Part shown: positions 15,723-24,300 of the stretch, piece after piece | Layout of the letters: each line of letters begins with the position of its first letter | Position numbering within the stretch: position 1 is the stretch's first letter | Source: DAOMNN01 sp050486545 | GTDB taxonomy: Bacteria; Pseudomonadota; Gammaproteobacteria; Burkholderiales; Rhodocyclaceae | Length of the DNA: 34,454 nt | NCBI GenBank assembly: GCA_050486545.1 | Contig: JBJHDM010000035.1 | Coordinates: forward strand, 1-34,454 | Direction of reading: 5' to 3' | Notes under the pieces: model-generated | Told to the model about the DNA's origin: nothing | Seen by the model: only the letters and a program-made list of their open reading frames with translations | Databases searched by the model: none | Program-made: the position numbers and the translations under genes

Positions 15723-16433
15723 TCACGAGGCGCCGGGGTCCAGTTCGGGCGCGAAATCGTCCCGGTCGAGATACAGGTGGCGATAGGCCGCCACGCGTGC
15801 GGCCGGATCGGCGGCCTCGAACACATCCGAGATCACCGCCAACAGATCGGCACCCGCCGCAACGAGCGCAGGGGCGTTCTCGAGGGTGATCCCGCCGATC
15901 GTCGCCACCGGGAGGTCGAGTTCGGCATGGGCGCACCGGACCAGCTCGAGCGGTGCCCGCACCGCCCCGGGCTTGGTGCTCGAAGCGAACATCGCCCCGA
16001 ACGCGACGTAGTCGGCGCCGGAAGCCACGGCCGTGGCAGCACGCGACCAGTCGTCGTAACACGACACCCCGAGGATCCGCTGCGGCCCGAGCGCCGCACG
16101 CAACGTGGCCGGATCGCCATCGTCACGTCCGGCATGCAGCCCGTCGGCATCGACATCGAGCGCCAGTTCGACGTCGTCATTGACGATGAACGGCACGCCT
16201 GCATCCCGACACAGCGCCCGCACGCGCAGCGCCTGCGCGCGCCGCATCCGCACGTCGGTCAAGCGCTTGTTGCGGTATTGCACGAGCGCCGGACCGCCGG
16301 ACAGTGCCTGCTCCAGCCTGGCGAGAAGCAGGCCCTCGTCGGCCCAGTCCGGCGTAAGCAGATACAGCCCGCGGCGCGCTCGGGCTGGCCAGCGACCGCA
16401 TCGCATCGCCGCATCGAGTTCCGGATCAGGCAT
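15723..16433 (-). CDS. thiE: Thiamine-phosphate synthase
   Basis: This 236-residue TIM-barrel enzyme joins hydroxymethylpyrimidine diphosphate and thiazole phosphate to make thiamine monophosphate. Characteristic segments are GLYLLTPD (first strand), QYRNK for pyrimidine diphosphate binding, IVNDDVELAL with the metal-binding aspartate region, ADGLHAGRDD, GVSCYDD, FGAMFASSTKPGA and IGGITLEN. The residues after the GLH strand (AGRDD) differ a little from the usual LGQ(E/D)D. Its ATG lies upstream of the thiD stop, giving an 8-nt overlap and so translational coupling. The open frame extends to 16646 but that part lies within thiD. Confidence 0.93.
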   Translation of the reverse strand: MPDPELDAAMRCGRWPARARRGLYLLTPDWADEGLLLARLEQALSGGPALVQYRNKRLTDVRMRRAQALRVRALCRDAGVPFIVNDDVELALDVDADGLHAGRDDGDPATLRAALGPQRILGVSCYDDWSRAATAVASGADYVAFGAMFASSTKPGAVRAPLELVRCAHAELDLPVATIGGITLENAPALVAAGADLLAVISDVFEAADPAARVAAYRHLYLDRDDFAPELDPGAS

Positions 16434-17268
16434 CGTCCGGGCCCTCGTCGCGGGTCCAGAAGAAGCGGTCGGGCAACGCAAGGCCCATCCCGGGACGATA
16501 GGCAGCCCCAAGCGCGTGCCAGGTAAACTCCTGCGCTTCGCGTACGGCCTCGCGCAGATCCGTGCCGTGCGCCAGCTCGGCAGCCACCGCCGCCGACAGC
16601 GTCGCACGGGCGCCGAGATACTGCCCGCGATGGCGCTCCCATGCATCGGTACGCACGATCCCGCGCGGCCCGTACAGCACGTTCACATACTGCGGTCCGG
16701 GCTGCCCACCGCCCGTCAGCAAGACGTGCTCGGCACCCAGGCCGAGCACCCGGGCCACGCCATCGCCGTCGGACACGTCCTCCTCGTCCTCGTCGTCGCT
16801 CCCGAGCCCGGCCATGCGCCAGATCTCGTGGCTCCCGGCAACCAGAAGCGTCGTCTGGGGCAGGATCAGCTCGGCAAGCGCCTCGAGGTACTCGTCGTTC
16901 GCACCCTCGTCTCCATCGAGATGGCCGAGCACGGGCTCGAGCACCAGCGGTACTTCGGGATAATCGGAAAGGATCTCGGCAATCGCCGCAAGATTCTCGA
17001 CGCTGCCCGCCATGCCAAGCTTGAACGCGCGCACCGGGATGTCCTCGAGCACCGCACGAGCCTGGGCAACGACCAGATCGGGCTCGAGCGCGACCAGATC
17101 GTCGACCCCGCGGGTATCGCGGACGGTGATCGCGGCGACGACCGACAGCGGATGGCAACCCATGCTCGCAAGGGTCAGCACATCGGATTGCAGATCCCCG
17201 CCACCGGTCGCATCGCTGGCGGAGAAACTGAGCACGACAGGGGGAGAGGGCGCGGTCGTCGCAGGCAT
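16426..17268 (-). CDS. thiD: Divergent ThiD-like HMP/HMP-phosphate kinase
   Basis: This 280-residue ribokinase-superfamily protein lies immediately upstream of thiE. ThiD phosphorylates hydroxymethylpyrimidine and its phosphate for thiamine synthesis. The N-terminal SFSASDATGGGDLQSD (substrate-binding Gln kept), AAITVRDTRGV and KLGMAGS match ThiD. Several catalytic signatures do not. The usual TPN.PEA stretch reads VAGSHEI (143-149). The GTGC anion-hole/catalytic-cysteine motif reads GARA (219-222) before TLSAAVAAELA. An acidic insert (about 157-170) separates the two. The protein may therefore be a clade-specific active variant or have lost activity. The start at 17268 follows homology; a GTG at 17310 is possible. 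No good ribosome-binding site is seen. Confidence 0.8.
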   Translation of the reverse strand: MPATTAPSPPVVLSFSASDATGGGDLQSDVLTLASMGCHPLSVVAAITVRDTRGVDDLVALEPDLVVAQARAVLEDIPVRAFKLGMAGSVENLAAIAEILSDYPEVPLVLEPVLGHLDGDEGANDEYLEALAELILPQTTLLVAGSHEIWRMAGLGSDDEDEEDVSDGDGVARVLGLGAEHVLLTGGGQPGPQYVNVLYGPRGIVRTDAWERHRGQYLGARATLSAAVAAELAHGTDLREAVREAQEFTWHALGAAYRPGMGLALPDRFFWTRDEGPDDA

Positions 17269-17315
17269 GTACGGCCAGGAGCAGGGTGCCGCAGCTCGCC
17301 GGGAAGTCACGGGAA

Positions 17316-17344
17316 TTGCGGTAAGATGCGGCGGATTCTACAAC
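17316..17344 (+). promoter_or_regulatory. Candidate rubredoxin promoter
   Basis: TTGCGG (17316-17321), a 17-nt spacer and TACAAC (17339-17344) give a plausible sigma-70 promoter 25 nt before the rubredoxin start, inside the 101-nt thiD-rubA divergent region. On the opposite strand the same stretch contains TAGAAT, which could serve thiD. Matches are moderate and unconfirmed. Confidence 0.35.
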
Positions 17345-17369
17345 CAAAACACGCGGAGCACCCCAGCAG

Positions 17370-17549
17370 ATGGCAAATCAGGAATACCGGACCTTCATGT
17401 GCCTGATCTGTGGCTTCATCTACGATGAAGAAGCGGGCCTTCCAGACGAGGGCATCGCGCCCGGCACCCGATGGGAAGACCTGCCCCCAAACTGGTCCTG
17501 CCCGGAATGCGAGGCTCGGAAGGAAGACTTCGAGATGATCGAGATCTGA
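17370..17549 (+). CDS. rubA: Rubredoxin
   Basis: This 59-residue protein has the two metal-binding knuckles of rubredoxin: CLICG (C11, C14) and CPECEARK (C44, C47). Together these coordinate a single iron through four cysteines. Between them lie the conserved YDEEAG, PDEGIAPGT and WEDLPPNWSCP segments. It is a small cytoplasmic one-electron carrier, commonly serving oxidative-stress or hydroxylation reactions. The partner is not encoded nearby. A GGAG lies 11 nt upstream of the ATG. The gene is divergent from thiD and about 260 nt upstream of pilG, a position I recall for Rhodocyclales and related betaproteobacteria. Confidence 0.96.
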   Translation: MANQEYRTFMCLICGFIYDEEAGLPDEGIAPGTRWEDLPPNWSCPECEARKEDFEMIEI

Positions 17550-17809
17550 CCGCGCATACGCTCGGCACGGGATTCGGTGCGACGCGACCGCTCACGCACC
17601 GGTTGCCGTTCGTCCTGCGGGCACAGCCGCCCAACGGGTGGAGGCTCGCGTCGATCATCTATATTGCGTACCATGCGCGTTCTGGGAAAGAATAGTGCGG
17701 CGCCGGATCCCCGGCACCACACGAGAACAGATCCGGATCGCGATCGTTCGCGGCATGCGGTGACCGGAGCGCCCCATCGAGAACGAACCACACAGGAACG
17801 CCGAGCATC

Positions 17810-18193
17810 ATGGATCTGACCGGTCTGAAGGTGATGGTCATCGACGACAGCAATACCATTCGTCGAAGCGCCGAGATATTCCTGACCCAGGCGGGCTGCG
17901 AAGTCCTCCTGGCCGAAGACGGATTCGACGCGCTGGCCAAGATCACCGACCACCACCCGGATGTGATCTTCGTCGACATCATGATGCCGCGCCTGGATGG
18001 CTACCAGACGTGTTCGCTGATCAAGAAGAACGCCCGGCTGTCCTCGACGCCGGTGATCATGTTGTCGTCCAAGGACGGCTTGTTCGATCGTGCGCGCGGT
18101 CGAATGGCCGGCTCCGACGAATACCTCACCAAACCCTTCACCAAGGACAGCCTGCTGAAGGCGGTTGCCCACCACGCGACCCAATCGAAATGA
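17810..18193 (+). CDS. pilG: Twitching motility response regulator PilG
   Basis: This 127-residue stand-alone receiver domain has acidic pocket residues IDD (11-13), phosphoacceptor D56 in FVDIMMP, and the conserved K108 in LTKPF. It has no output domain. In the Pil-Chp system PilG is phosphorylated by the ChpA/PilL kinase and promotes pilus extension and cAMP signalling. AGGA lies 12 nt upstream of the ATG, rather far. The 260 nt between the rubredoxin stop and this gene contain no open frame that I can support and no confident promoter. pilH follows after 25 nt. Confidence 0.95.
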   Translation: MDLTGLKVMVIDDSNTIRRSAEIFLTQAGCEVLLAEDGFDALAKITDHHPDVIFVDIMMPRLDGYQTCSLIKKNARLSSTPVIMLSSKDGLFDRARGRMAGSDEYLTKPFTKDSLLKAVAHHATQSK

Positions 18194-18218
18194 CACCCGG
18201 GACGGGAGACTGACAGCA

Positions 18219-18584
18219 ATGCCGATCAAGAAAATCCTAGTCGTCGACGATTCTCCAACCGAGCGCTTCGCCATGACCGAGGCCCTGACTGCAAAGGGTT
18301 ATCAGGTCGTCACGGCCGAAAACGGCGAAGACGCGATCGCGAAGAGCAAGGCCGAACTGCCCGACCTGATCCTCATGGACGTGGTCATGCCCGGGATGAA
18401 CGGCTTCCAGGCGACGCGGACGATCTCGCGCGATGAAGCCACGCGCGCGATTCCGATCATCATGTGCACGAGCAAGTCGCTCGAAACCGACAAGATCTGG
18501 GGCATGCGCCAGGGCGCCTTCGACTACCTCGTCAAGCCCATCGATCACGCCGAACTGTTGGCCCGCATCGAGTCCCTGGGCTGA
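18219..18584 (+). CDS. pilH: Twitching motility response regulator PilH
   Basis: This 121-residue single receiver domain has DD at 10-11, phosphoacceptor D54 in LMDVVMP, a switch threonine near 84 (MCTSK) and K106 in VKPID. In Pseudomonas, PilH counterbalances PilG in the control of pilus retraction and signalling. The start at 18219 has GGGAG 10 nt upstream and matches the usual MPIKKILVVDDS beginning. An in-frame upstream start at 18165 would overlap pilG and is not conserved. It is the second gene of the pilGHIJ-chpA set. Confidence 0.95.
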   Translation: MPIKKILVVDDSPTERFAMTEALTAKGYQVVTAENGEDAIAKSKAELPDLILMDVVMPGMNGFQATRTISRDEATRAIPIIMCTSKSLETDKIWGMRQGAFDYLVKPIDHAELLARIESLG

Positions 18585-18590
18585 CGGGAC

Positions 18591-19115
18591 ATGGCCAGAC
18601 GCATCAGCCTGCGGGAGTTTCAGGAAAGCCTGGTCCGCCGCCTCGCCGACGTGCAAACCGGCGACCGCCGGACCCTGCTTGGCGTCGAGGCCGGCAACGA
18701 GAACTGGCTGCTGGACCTCACCGACACGGGCGAGATCCTGCCGGTTCCGGCGCTCGCGTCGGTGCCATTGACGCAGTCCTGGTATCGCGGGATCGCCAAT
18801 GTCCGCGGCACCCTGTACGGCGTCGTCGACTTCGCCTCATTTCACGGCGGCAACCCGACGGCAACGTCCGGCCTGTCGCGCCTCCTGCTGCTGAATGCGC
18901 GCCATGCGACGAACACCGCGCTGCTGTTCTCGCGCACCACCGGCTTGCGCAGCCCGGAGGAATTCGAACCGGACAACAGTGTCGGGGCGGAGGATGACCG
19001 CCCTTGGGTCATCGGGAAGGTCCGGGATCTGCAGAACCGGGTGTGGCTGCAACTGAACGTCACCGGCCTGATCGGTGATCCCCGGTTTCTGGAAGCGGGA
19101 GCGGGCGAGTCCTGA
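18591..19115 (+). CDS. pilI: CheW-like adaptor PilI
   Basis: This 174-residue protein consists mainly of one CheW domain (about 25-165). Typical features are the LPVPALASVPLTQSWYRG segment and NVRGTLYGVVDFA, where CheW proteins contact the receptor and kinase. It should link PilJ arrays to the ChpA/PilL kinase at the inner membrane. The start lies 6 nt after the pilH stop, with GGGA just upstream. A 50-nt gap separates it from pilJ. Overall similarity to CheW is modest, as is usual for PilI, so the context adds much of the certainty. Confidence 0.9.
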   Translation: MARRISLREFQESLVRRLADVQTGDRRTLLGVEAGNENWLLDLTDTGEILPVPALASVPLTQSWYRGIANVRGTLYGVVDFASFHGGNPTATSGLSRLLLLNARHATNTALLFSRTTGLRSPEEFEPDNSVGAEDDRPWVIGKVRDLQNRVWLQLNVTGLIGDPRFLEAGAGES

Positions 19116-19165
19116 AGGACCGATCCCAAGTACGAGAAGAACATCACTGCGGTGGAGCACGCGAT

Positions 19166-21298
19166 ATGGCATTCAAGCTTTCCGGAAAGTCGCTTGGAAA
19201 CAAGAAGACGAGCGAAAACGAAACGACTTCCGACACGACCATTCTGGAAACCGACTCCCCGGCACCGGCCGCCCGAGCCGACGCACCGGCTGCAGGCGAA
19301 ACCAGACCGGCATCGGAGCGCATGCGATCGCTCAGCGTCGTGTTCGCCATCCTGGTGCTGGTGACCGTCGGCCTGCTCGTCTATCAGGGACGCCAGTCGG
19401 CCAATGCGACCACCTACGTCGCTGCGGCGGGCGAGCTCCAGATGCTTTCGCAACAGATCGCCAAAGCGGCCCAGCTCACGCTGCAAGGCGACGGGGCGGC
19501 GTTCGGGGAGCTGCGCGGCGCCAGCGCGAACTTCTCCACCCTGCTGTCCGCGCTCGAAGCCGGCGGATCGATCCAGGACAACGTCGTACCACCCAGCCCG
19601 GGCTCGACCGCCCCGCAGGTCTCCGCACTGCGCGAGCAGTGGAACCGGACCGAGCGCGACGCGGGACAGTTGCTCGCCCAGGAAGCGAACCTGACCACAC
19701 TGAACCAGTCGGTCGACACCATCAATTCGCGCAACGCGATGCTGCTCGACCTCGCCGAGGAAGTCGCGGCGCTGAAGTTGCAGAGCGGCGCAAGCCCGCG
19801 CGAGATCTCCGCCGCGAACATGTCGGTGATGCTCACCCAGCGGATCGCCAAGAACGCCAACGCACTGCTCGTCGCCACGGCGATCGACCCAGAGGTCGCC
19901 TTCCTGCTCGGCAAGGACGCAAACACGTTCCGTGACCTGCTCGCCGAGATGCAACGTACGCCCTCGACCGCCGAGTTGCGCGAGCGGCTGCGGGAGCTCG
20001 ACGGCGTCGGGCAGGAGAGCCTCGAGGCGATCTCCGGCATCCTGTCGAACATGCAGTTCGTCGTGCAGGCGAAGCAGGCGGGCAGCCGGATCTTCCGGGA
20101 TTCGACCGACCTGCTCGCCCGCACGCGCGACCTTTCCGAGGCCTACGACCGAGAGTTCCGCGGATTCGATCCGATCGCCGCAGGCGCCGCCCTGGCCGGC
20201 CTGCTCGCGCTGATCGTGCTCGGCATGATCGCGAAGGCCTACAACGACGACATGAACCAGCGGCGCGCGGATGCCGACGCGCAGCGGCAGTCCGCCGAAC
20301 ATGACCGTAACCTCTCCCAGCAGGCAATTCTGCGACTGATGAATGAAATGGGGGACCTCGCCGACGGTGACTTGACCGTACGGGCCACGGTGACCGAAGA
20401 CATCACCGGAGCCATCGCCGACTCGGTCAACTACACGGTCGAGGAACTGTCCGTTCTCGTACGCCGCATCAACGATGCGGCCACCCGCGTGACCGCGGCG
20501 ACCGAATCGGCCCAGCGGACCTCGGCCGAACTGCTGGACGCCACCGAGCGCCAGACACGCGAGATCGAGGAAGCGGGCTCGACGGTCCAACGCATGGCGG
20601 CGTCGATGACCGACTCCTCCAAGCGCGCACTGCAATCGGCCCAGGTTGCCCGGCGCTCGCGCGATGCGGCCCAGAAGGGGACGAGCGCCGTGGAGAACAC
20701 GATCAAGGGCATGAACGAAATCCGCGAGCAAATCCAGGAGACTTCCAAGCGGATCAAGCGCCTGGGCGAGTCCTCCCAGGAGATTGGCGAGATCGTGGAG
20801 CTGATTTCCGACATTACCGAACAGACCAACGTGCTTGCGCTGAACGCCGCGATCCAGGCCGCTTCCGCAGGAGAAGCCGGGCGCGGCTTCACCGTGGTTG
20901 CGGAAGAAGTCCAGCGCCTGGCGGAGCGTTCGGCGGAAGCGACCAAGCAGATCGCGGCCATCGTGAAGACGATTCAGACCGATACCAAGGACGCCGTGGG
21001 CGCCATGGAAACGGCCACCCGGGACGTGGTGGACGGGGCGCAACTGTCCGATGCGGCCGGCCAGGCGCTGGCCGAGATCGATACCGTCTCGACCGAAACG
21101 GCACGCCTGATCGAACAGATCTCGACCGACATGCAGCAACAGGCTGCAACGGCGACCCGCGTGGCCGAGACGATGAAGGACATTCTCGCGATTACCGAAC
21201 AGACGACGCGCGGCACGCAGCAGACCGCCATCTCGATCGGCCAGTTGGGCGATCTCGCGGTCGAGCTGAAGGGGTCGGTCTCGGGCTTCAAGGTCTGA
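19166..21298 (+). CDS. pilJ: Type IV pilus chemoreceptor PilJ
   Basis: This 710-residue methyl-accepting-type receptor begins with a cytoplasmic N-terminal tail of about 50 residues. Transmembrane helix 1 (about 55-74) and helix 2 (about 337-358) flank a periplasmic region made of two PilJ_N-like helical modules. A HAMP-like segment follows. The cytoplasmic signalling hairpin has the PilJ-type tip ALNAAIQAASAGEAGRGF (about 557-575), including the SAG variant characteristic of PilJ. In Pseudomonas, PilJ senses pilin or surface contact and controls the Chp kinase. GGAG lies 8 nt before the ATG. Slightly longer than the Pseudomonas protein, mainly through the N-terminal tail. Confidence 0.95.
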   Translation: MAFKLSGKSLGNKKTSENETTSDTTILETDSPAPAARADAPAAGETRPASERMRSLSVVFAILVLVTVGLLVYQGRQSANATTYVAAAGELQMLSQQIAKAAQLTLQGDGAAFGELRGASANFSTLLSALEAGGSIQDNVVPPSPGSTAPQVSALREQWNRTERDAGQLLAQEANLTTLNQSVDTINSRNAMLLDLAEEVAALKLQSGASPREISAANMSVMLTQRIAKNANALLVATAIDPEVAFLLGKDANTFRDLLAEMQRTPSTAELRERLRELDGVGQESLEAISGILSNMQFVVQAKQAGSRIFRDSTDLLARTRDLSEAYDREFRGFDPIAAGAALAGLLALIVLGMIAKAYNDDMNQRRADADAQRQSAEHDRNLSQQAILRLMNEMGDLADGDLTVRATVTEDITGAIADSVNYTVEELSVLVRRINDAATRVTAATESAQRTSAELLDATERQTREIEEAGSTVQRMAASMTDSSKRALQSAQVARRSRDAAQKGTSAVENTIKGMNEIREQIQETSKRIKRLGESSQEIGEIVELISDITEQTNVLALNAAIQAASAGEAGRGFTVVAEEVQRLAERSAEATKQIAAIVKTIQTDTKDAVGAMETATRDVVDGAQLSDAAGQALAEIDTVSTETARLIEQISTDMQQQAATATRVAETMKDILAITEQTTRGTQQTAISIGQLGDLAVELKGSVSGFKV

Positions 21299-21326
21299 AC
21301 GAAATCGTCGTTCAGGGGGACGCTTG

Positions 21327-24300
21327 ATGACGCATGCGAACGAACTGGATCTGGGGCCGCTGACCTGGGTCAAGAGCGAGATCGATCAGGCCCTGGCCCG
21401 ATCGGCCGAAGCACTTACGAAGGCAGGAACGGCGGGCGAGGATCTCACGCACATCCAGTTCGCCCAGACCCACCTGCACCAGGCCTGCGGTGCCCTGTCC
21501 ATCGTGGGCCTGGACGGCTTGACGCGCTTCGCCCATGCCCTCGACCAGTTCCTGGGAGCGATGGCGCGCGGCGAATGCGCGATCGACGCATCGACACTCG
21601 AAACCGGTTCCCACGGTCTGGCCGCCATCGGCAACTACCTCGAGGAACTCGTACGGGGCACACCCGACCAGCCGCTGCGGCTGTTTTCGCTTTACGAACG
21701 CATCGCGGCCGCCCAGGGGCGTGATGCTCCGAGCCGTGCCGAACTGTTCTTTCCCGATCTCACCCGACGCCCGCCACGCGGTGCCGCCACCGTTTCGGGC
21801 GCCGATCCGGAGCCTTCGCTTCGCCGCCTGCGTGCACATTTCCACCGCGGCCTTCTCCGGTGGCTGAAGCAGCCCTCCGAGCCGGAAGGACCGCGGATCA
21901 TGGTCGAGGCGGCGGCGGGGCTGGAGAAGCTTCAGGGCAGCCCCGCAACCCGAACCCTGTGGTTCGTCGCGCAGGCCTTGTTCGAGGCACTTGCAGCAGA
22001 GGACCTTCCAACCGGAGACGTCAGACAGGTCTGTACCGGCATGGAGCGCGAGCTTCGGCACCAGGCCGCCGGCAGCCAGACCGTGCCCGACGCGCTGATG
22101 CGGGACATGCTGTACTGGATCACGCTGGCGCCAGCACGCACCGAACGGCAAAGGGCAGTTCGTGAGATCTGGGCGCTCGACTCCTTGATTCCGGAACCCG
22201 GCGCTACCGTGACCGAGATCCCGCTCGCCCCGCTGCTCAAGTCCCTGCACGCCGAAGTCGGCTCGGGCAAGCGGGCGTGGGACGAGTTCTGCACGGGACA
22301 GGCGGCGGCACTGCCGAAGCTGGAGGCCCATCTCCTCGAACTCGGCCAACATACGGGCCAGCTGGGCCGGCCGGCACTCGACCGCCTCGTCGGAGGCGTC
22401 ACGCAGTTCACCCAATGGCTGCGCAAGGATCCCCTGCAGTTCAACGACGCGATCGCCATCGAGATGGCGACTGCCTTGCTGCTCATTGAAGTCTCGCTCG
22501 ACCGGGGTGTGCCCGAGGCCGGGTTCGTCACCCAGGTCAACGACACCTTGCAGCGGCTCGATGCCTTGACCCGCGGCGAAGCGGTTCCCGCTCCGGAGCA
22601 TTCCGCGACGGTCGAGGCGGCCCGGCGCTCCCAGGAGAAGGAGGCCCGTGCCCAGGTCGCGCGTGAAATGCTGTCCAACCTCGCCCAGGTCGAACAGGCG
22701 CTGGACGATTACTTCCGCAACCAGAGCAAACGCGCCCCGCTGGCGGGCCTGGCAAGACCCCTCAAACAGATCGAAGGGGCGCTGGCACTGGTTGGCGACG
22801 AGCAGGCCATCGGCATCGTGCACGAAGCGTCCGAAGCGGTCGCTCGTTTCGCCACTTCGGAAGAGGCACCGGACCTCTCCGAATTCGAGAGCCTGGCCCG
22901 AAACCTGTCCGCACTCGGCTTCTACATCGAATCGCTGCAACATGGCCCGGCAAGTCTCGACCGCCTCCTGCACCCGGAGAAGGGTGAAGTGGACGACCAG
23001 CTGGCCGCCGAAGTGGCGGCCGAAGCCCCGGCACGCGAAATCGCCGCCTTGCAGGAAACGGTCATCCTCGGCATGACGGATCTCACCGGCGAGGAGCCCT
23101 TCGCGCCGGAAGCGGAGCCCGAGTCCGCACCCGAAATGCTCGAGGAGATCGCCTTTCTCGAGCCCGAAGCGCCAGCGGTGGCCGAGCCCGAAGCGGTGCC
23201 GGCACCTGTCGAATCCGCGGCCACAACGCCCGCCGTTGCGGCCGAGTCCGCAGAAGAAGAGGAAGCGCTGGACGCCGAGCTGCTCGCGATTTTCATCGAG
23301 GAGGCGCACGAGGTCCTCGCCACGATCGACGAGCAGCTCGAACTCTCGCGCAATGCCGGAGGCAGTATCGATGCCCTGACTGCAATCCGCAGGGGCTTCC
23401 ATACGCTCAAGGGAAGCGGCCGGATGGTCGGGCTGCACGAGCTTGGCGAGGCCGCCTGGGGAATCGAGCAGACCCTCAATCGCTGGCTCCAGCTCGAATG
23501 GCCGGTATCGGCCGCACTGGACGGGTTGCTGACACGCTCGTACGAAGTCTTTTCGGGGTGGGTCCGCCAGATCGAGGAAGGCCGTGGACACGGGCATGAC
23601 GTGAGTGCGCTGATGGCGGAAGCCGCCGCATTGCGCGAGTCGGAGTCCGCCAGCGAGTCTTCCTCCGCGCCGCAGCCGGAATCGACGACACCCGTAGATC
23701 TGGTCGAAACCGCACTGGAACTCGACGACTATGCCGTCGAGGAGGAACTCGACATTCGCAGCGAAGAAACCGCTGCCGGCATGCAGGAACCCGCCGAGTT
23801 CCTTCCGGAGGAAACCGCCCTCGACGAGTTGCCCCTCGAGGAAGTCCACATCGAGGAGACATCTCCGGAAGCGGGTGAATCGCGGATCGAGTCGCTCGAA
23901 GCCTTCGAACTGTCCCTGCCGGAACTCGACGTCGACGAGCGCGCCGCGAGCCCGGCAGAATCCGAACAGGACGATACGCGCCTCGCGGAGACCGCAGCGT
24001 CGGAACTCCCGCCACCACAAGGCGAAACGCCCGCGGAGGAGCCCGCGTTCGATTTCGGCGATCTTCCCGAGGATATTGCCGGCGAAGAGCCGCTGGAGAC
24101 GACCGATCTCACGACCGAGACGCACGAGACGGAAGCCGAACCGCTCGAACCCTTGGCGGTGGCGCCCGACGAAGTCGAACCCGTCCAGGAGCGAATCGCC
24201 GAGCCGGACTTCTCGTTCGACGAGTTGCCCGAACCGATCGACCTTTCGTCGCCCGAGAGCGAGCTGCCTGCCGAGCCGTCCGCCGAATCCCCCGTGACCG

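Noticed and set aside
15674..15826. N-terminal extension of hemL to 15826
   Set aside because: HemL homology starts at the ATG at 15671-15673; the extension overlaps thiE and is not conserved.
16434..16646. N-terminal extension of thiE to 16646
   Set aside because: It lies inside thiD on the same strand in another frame; ThiE similarity begins soon after the ATG at 16431-16433.
17550..17809. Possible small gene between the rubredoxin gene and pilG
   Set aside because: Open frames here are short, Arg-rich, lack ribosome-binding sites and overlap pilG; nothing supports coding, and no clear promoter or RNA structure could be assigned.
18842..21373. 843-codon open frame antisense to pilI and pilJ
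   Set aside because: Shadow of conserved pil genes on the other strand; no recognisable domain and no suitable start context.
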